From Pseudomonadota bacterium (GTDB taxonomy: Bacteria > Pseudomonadota > Gammaproteobacteria > Steroidobacterales > Steroidobacteraceae), in assembly GCA_018241455.1 (NCBI GenBank), contig JAFEDW010000074.1, forward strand, positions 1 through 8,587: a stretch of DNA of 8,587 nucleotides. Reading direction: 5' to 3'. Every line of letters starts with the position of its first letter. Position 1 is the stretch's first letter. Shown piece after piece: positions 6,003 through 8,587 of the stretch. The translations under genes were made by a program, and so were the position numbers. The notes under the pieces are model-generated. The model did no database searches and was not told where the DNA came from. It worked only from the letters and a program-made list of their open reading frames with translations.

Positions 6003-6037
6003 ACCGCCGCGTATGCATGCACACGCGCCGTGCGTGA

Positions 6038-6066
6038 ATTATAGCCTGATCGGGCGCAGCGGCCAA
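6038..6066 (-). promoter_or_regulatory. Sigma70-type promoter of ahcY
   Basis: On the minus strand a perfect TATAAT -10 box (6043-6038) lies 17 bases downstream of TTGGCC (6066-6061), which matches four of six -35 bases. Transcription should start near 6031, giving a leader of about 140 bases that contains the whole SAH aptamer. Confidence 0.8.
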
Positions 6067-6096
6067 AAACAACGGCGCGGCGCGGCGCCCCGCGCC
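6065..6096 (-). terminator. Probable terminator of metK
   Basis: Thirteen bases after the metK stop, a GC-only 7-bp stem, GGCGCGG (6096-6090) with CCGCGCC (6085-6079), closes on a GGCG loop; other GC-rich pairings are possible just downstream. TTGTTTTT follows at 6072-6065. The six-base gap between stem and T-tract is longer than ideal, so efficiency is uncertain. The last T residues are shared with the -35 box of the ahcY promoter. Confidence 0.6.
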
Positions 6097-6108
6097 CGCG
6101 GTGCAGCG

Positions 6109-7299
6109 TCAGCGGCGCTTGCGGCCCGAACGCCGCGCCAGTCGCCGGCCCGAAGCGGCGAGCGCCTCGGCTCGATCGGTGCGCTCCCAGCTGAAATCCG
6201 CTTCCTTGCGGCCAAAGTGCCCGTAGGCGGCGGTCTGCCGGTAGATCGGCCGCGTCAGGTCGAGCATGACGCGCAGGCCGTAGGGCGTGAGGTCGAAGTG
6301 GCGCCGCACCAGTTCGGTGAGTTGTTCGCGGCCCAGCGCGCTGGTGCCGAACGAATCGACCATGATCGAGGTGGGCTCGGCCACGCCGATCGCATAGGAC
6401 ACCTGCACCTCGCAGCGCTCGGCCAGGCCCGCGGCCACCAGGTTCTTCGCGACGTAGCGCGCGGCGTACGCCGCCGAGCGGTCGACCTTCGACGGATCCT
6501 TGCCGGAAAACGCGCCGCCGCCGTGGCGCGCGAAACCGCCGTAGGTGTCGACGATGATCTTGCGGCCGGTGAGTCCGCAATCGCCCACCGGGCCGCCGAC
6601 CACGAAGCGCCCGGTCGGATTGATGTGGTACTGCGTGCGCTTGTCGAGCCAGCGCTTCGGCAGCACCGGCTTGATGATCTCTTCCATGACCGCTTCGCGC
6701 AGCTTCTTCGTCGAGATCTCGGGGCTGTGCTGCGTCGAGAGCACCACCGCTTCGACGCCGACCGGCCGGTCGTGTTCGTAGCGCAGCGTGATCTGGCTCT
6801 TGGCATCGGGCCGCAGCCACTCGAGCTTGCCGCGCTTGCGCACCTCGGCCTGGCGCTTGACCAGCCGGTGCGCGAGCGTGATCGGCGCCGGCATCAGCAC
6901 GTCCGTTTCATTGGTCGCGTAGCCGAACATCAGCCCCTGGTCGCCCGCGCCCTGCTTGCGCTTGCTCTTGCGGTCGACGCCCATCGCGATGTCGGGTGAT
7001 TGCTTGCCGATGATGTTGATGACGCCGCAGCTCGCGCCATCGAAGCCCATGTCGGAGCTGTCATAGCCGATCTCGAGCACCGTGTCGCGCACCAGCTTTT
7101 CCAGGTCGATCCACGCCGAGGTCGTGACCTCGCCGGCGACGATGACGACGCCGGTCTTGACCAGCGTCTCGCAGGCGACGCGGCCGCCGGGATCGAGCGT
7201 GAGGATCGCATCCAGCACGGCATCGGAAATCTGGTCGGCGACCTTGTCCGGATGGCCCTCGGACACCGATTCCGAGGTGAACAGGAAGCTATTGGACAT
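6109..7299 (-). CDS. metK: S-adenosylmethionine synthetase (methionine adenosyltransferase)
   Basis: MetK makes SAM from methionine and ATP in the cytoplasm. The 396-residue product has the full family layout: GHPDKVADQISDA (15-27) with the ATP-contacting His16 and Asp18, GAGDQGLMFGYA (117-128), the HINPTGRFVVGGPVGD stretch (225-240), and the P-loop-like GGGAFSGKDPSKVDRSAAY (260-278). The C-terminus has YGHFGRKEADFSWER (359-373). The ATG at 7299-7297 is chosen because the conserved protein starts with it; the open frame continues upstream to 7575 only as unconserved sequence antisense to tkt. GGGA lies about six bases before the ATG. An oddity is the strongly basic tail after the conserved end: RRLARRSGRKRR occupies the last 12 residues. 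Upstream are only about 37 bases of probable leader and no SAM or SAH aptamer. Confidence 0.97.
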   Translation of the reverse strand: MSNSFLFTSESVSEGHPDKVADQISDAVLDAILTLDPGGRVACETLVKTGVVIVAGEVTTSAWIDLEKLVRDTVLEIGYDSSDMGFDGASCGVINIIGKQSPDIAMGVDRKSKRKQGAGDQGLMFGYATNETDVLMPAPITLAHRLVKRQAEVRKRGKLEWLRPDAKSQITLRYEHDRPVGVEAVVLSTQHSPEISTKKLREAVMEEIIKPVLPKRWLDKRTQYHINPTGRFVVGGPVGDCGLTGRKIIVDTYGGFARHGGGAFSGKDPSKVDRSAAYAARYVAKNLVAAGLAERCEVQVSYAIGVAEPTSIMVDSFGTSALGREQLTELVRRHFDLTPYGLRVMLDLTRPIYRQTAAYGHFGRKEADFSWERTDRAEALAASGRRLARRSGRKRR

Positions 7300-7335
7300 G
7301 CGGCATCCCAAAGGTTGGTGAACGGGCGGGCCGGC

Positions 7336-7341
7336 AGTATA
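7336..7341 (-). promoter_or_regulatory. Candidate -10 box of the metK promoter
   Basis: TATACT on the minus strand (7341-7336) matches five of six -10 bases and lies 36 bases before the metK ATG. No good -35 box is visible 16-18 bases upstream, so this call rests on one hexamer and its position between divergent genes. Confidence 0.4.
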
Positions 7342-7349
7342 ACGCGTGG

Positions 7350-7378
7350 TTGCCCGGGGATTTCCGCTGATAGACAAT
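7350..7378 (+). promoter_or_regulatory. Candidate promoter of the transketolase gene
   Basis: TTGCCC (7350-7355) and GACAAT (7373-7378) each match four of six sigma70 bases and are 17 bases apart. The predicted transcript would start near 7385 with a leader of about 40 bases. It lies back to back with the candidate metK promoter in the 124-bp divergent region. Confidence 0.45.
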
Positions 7379-7423
7379 GCGCGCCCCCGCAGCCCCGCGC
7401 CAGCCGCTCCACGAGACGCCCAC

Positions 7424-8587
7424 ATGCCCACGCGCCGCGAACTCGCCAATGTCATCCGCGTGCTGGCCATGGACGCGGTCCAGCAGGCGAACTCCGGCCA
7501 TCCGGGCGCACCGATGGGCATGGCGGACATGGCCGAGGCGCTGTGGCGCGGCTCGCTCAAGCACAATCCGGCCAATCCGCGCTGGTGGAATCGCGATCGC
7601 TTCGTGCTCTCGAACGGGCACGCCTCGATGATGCTGTATTCGCTGCTGCACCTGACGGGCTATCCGGTCGCGATGGACGAACTGCGCAATTTCCGCCAGC
7701 TGGGCAGCCGCACGGCCGGCCATCCCGAACACGACCTGGCGATGGGCATCGAAACGACCACCGGTCCGCTCGGCCAGGGCTTCGCGAATGCCGTCGGCAT
7801 GGCGCTCGCGGAGAAAGTGCTGGCCGCGCAGTTCAACCAGCCCGGCCTCGAGATCGTCGATCATCACACCTGGGTGTTCGTCGGCGATGGCTGCCTGATG
7901 GAAGGCATCTCGCACGAAGTGGCTTCGCTCGCCGGCACGCTGGCCTTAGGCAAGCTGATCGCGCTCTACGACGATAACGGCATTTCGATCGACGGCAAGG
8001 TGGCCGGCTGGTTCGCCGACGATACGGCGAAGCGATTCGAGGCCTACGGCTGGCAGGTGATCCGCGCTGTCGACGGCCAGGATGGCGAGGCCGTCGCCGC
8101 GGCGATTCGCACGGCGCAGGCCGACACCGCGCGTCCCTCGCTGATCTGCTGCCGCACGGTGATCGGCTACCCGGCGCCGACCCGCGGCGGTACCGCGAAG
8201 GCGCATGGCGAACCGCTCGGTGTCGACGAAGTCGCCGCGGTGCGGAAACTCCTCAACTGGACCGAGCCGCCCTTCGTCGTGCCGGCCGAGTTGCGTGCCG
8301 CCTGGGACTGCCAGGCCAAGGGTCGGGCGGCGGAACAGGCCTGGCAGGAGTTGTTCGCGCGTTATCGCGACCAGCATCCGCAGCTCGCCGCGGAGTTCGT
8401 GCGGCGCATGCAGGGCGAGTTGCCGGCGAATTGGCCGGCGCAGCGCGCGCAGCTGTTCGTGTCCGCCGCGGCGACCAGCGGCGCGCAGGCGACGCGCGTC
8501 TCCTCGCAGAACGCGCTGAACGCGATCGGCGATGGCCTGCCCGAGCTGCTCGGCGGTTCGGCCGACCTGACCGGTTCGAACAACACC
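7424..8587 (+). CDS. tkt: Transketolase, 5' part (runs off the window)
   Basis: Transketolase moves two-carbon ketol units between sugar phosphates in the pentose phosphate pathway, or the Calvin cycle where present, using thiamine diphosphate and a divalent metal. The window holds the first 388 codons of an expected 660 or so and ends without a stop. Visible landmarks sit at the same numbers as in E. coli TktA or one residue away: GHPGAPMG (24-31) with His25, NGHASM with His66, TAGHPEH with His100, the thiamine-diphosphate motif GDGCLMEG (154-161) continuing to DDNGISIDG (183-191), and His261 in AKAHGEP. In the second domain Arg358 and Ser385, in GSADLTGSNNT, correspond to substrate-phosphate contacts. 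The rest of the pyrimidine-binding domain and the C-terminal domain are outside the window. ATG 7424 fits the family N-terminus; the preceding GAGA is a weak ribosome site. Confidence 0.96.
   Translation, partial: MPTRRELANVIRVLAMDAVQQANSGHPGAPMGMADMAEALWRGSLKHNPANPRWWNRDRFVLSNGHASMMLYSLLHLTGYPVAMDELRNFRQLGSRTAGHPEHDLAMGIETTTGPLGQGFANAVGMALAEKVLAAQFNQPGLEIVDHHTWVFVGDGCLMEGISHEVASLAGTLALGKLIALYDDNGISIDGKVAGWFADDTAKRFEAYGWQVIRAVDGQDGEAVAAAIRTAQADTARPSLICCRTVIGYPAPTRGGTAKAHGEPLGVDEVAAVRKLLNWTEPPFVVPAELRAAWDCQAKGRAAEQAWQELFARYRDQHPQLAAEFVRRMQGELPANWPAQRAQLFVSAAATSGAQATRVSSQNALNAIGDGLPELLGGSADLTGSNNT

Noticed and set aside
7300..7345. A SAM- or SAH-sensing riboswitch before metK
   Set aside because: The probable leader is only about 37 bases and lacks the conserved blocks of known SAM or SAH aptamers; no MetJ-box-like AGACGTCT repeats are seen either.
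7300..7575. Upstream extension of the metK frame
   Set aside because: The extra 92 codons are antisense to tkt, lack MetK homology, and the family N-terminus MSNSFLFTSESVSEGHPDK starts at 7299.

Overview
The window is about two-thirds G+C, densely coded and housekeeping in character. The gene set points to a proteobacterium, most likely a gammaproteobacterium or a neighbouring group: Mpl murein-peptide recycling ligase, RNase D, an Icc/CpdA-type phosphodiesterase, and an S-adenosylhomocysteine (SAH) riboswitch in front of ahcY. The species cannot be named from the sequence.

Layout from left to right. rnd (RNase D, minus strand, 45-1181) is divergent from mpl (plus, 1193-2587), which is followed after 16 bases by a stand-alone Lon N-terminal-domain protein (plus, 2604-3212). 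That gene converges on cpdA (minus, 3485-4288). The space between them is filled by a 271-bp non-coding element, 3218-3488, with perfect 33-bp terminal inverted repeats ending in CTAG. It looks like a MITE and contains two long hairpins built on the same plan. Next come ahcY (minus, 4470-5891) with its own sigma70-like promoter, SAH riboswitch and hairpin terminator, and metK (minus, 6109-7299). The 5' part of a transketolase gene (plus, 7424 to the window end) is divergent from metK.

metK and ahcY are consecutive steps of the activated methyl cycle. MetK makes S-adenosylmethionine (SAM). Methyltransferases turn SAM into the inhibitory product SAH, and AhcY splits SAH into adenosine and homocysteine. 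Only ahcY carries the SAH sensor: a terminator-like hairpin closes metK, its T-tract runs into the -35 box of the ahcY promoter, and the riboswitch sits between that promoter and the ahcY start. The 3' strand of the riboswitch P1 helix is perfectly complementary to the eight bases between the ahcY Shine-Dalgarno and start codon, which suggests a translational ON switch.

The most unusual part of the window is the 271-bp element. It carries no transposase, sits so that the cpdA stop codon lies inside its CTAG end, and leaves only five other bases between the two convergent genes. The remaining genes are ordinary housekeeping genes. Two start sites deserve a second look: rnd (no ordinary start codon near its Shine-Dalgarno) and mpl (promoter -10 box almost touching the ATG).
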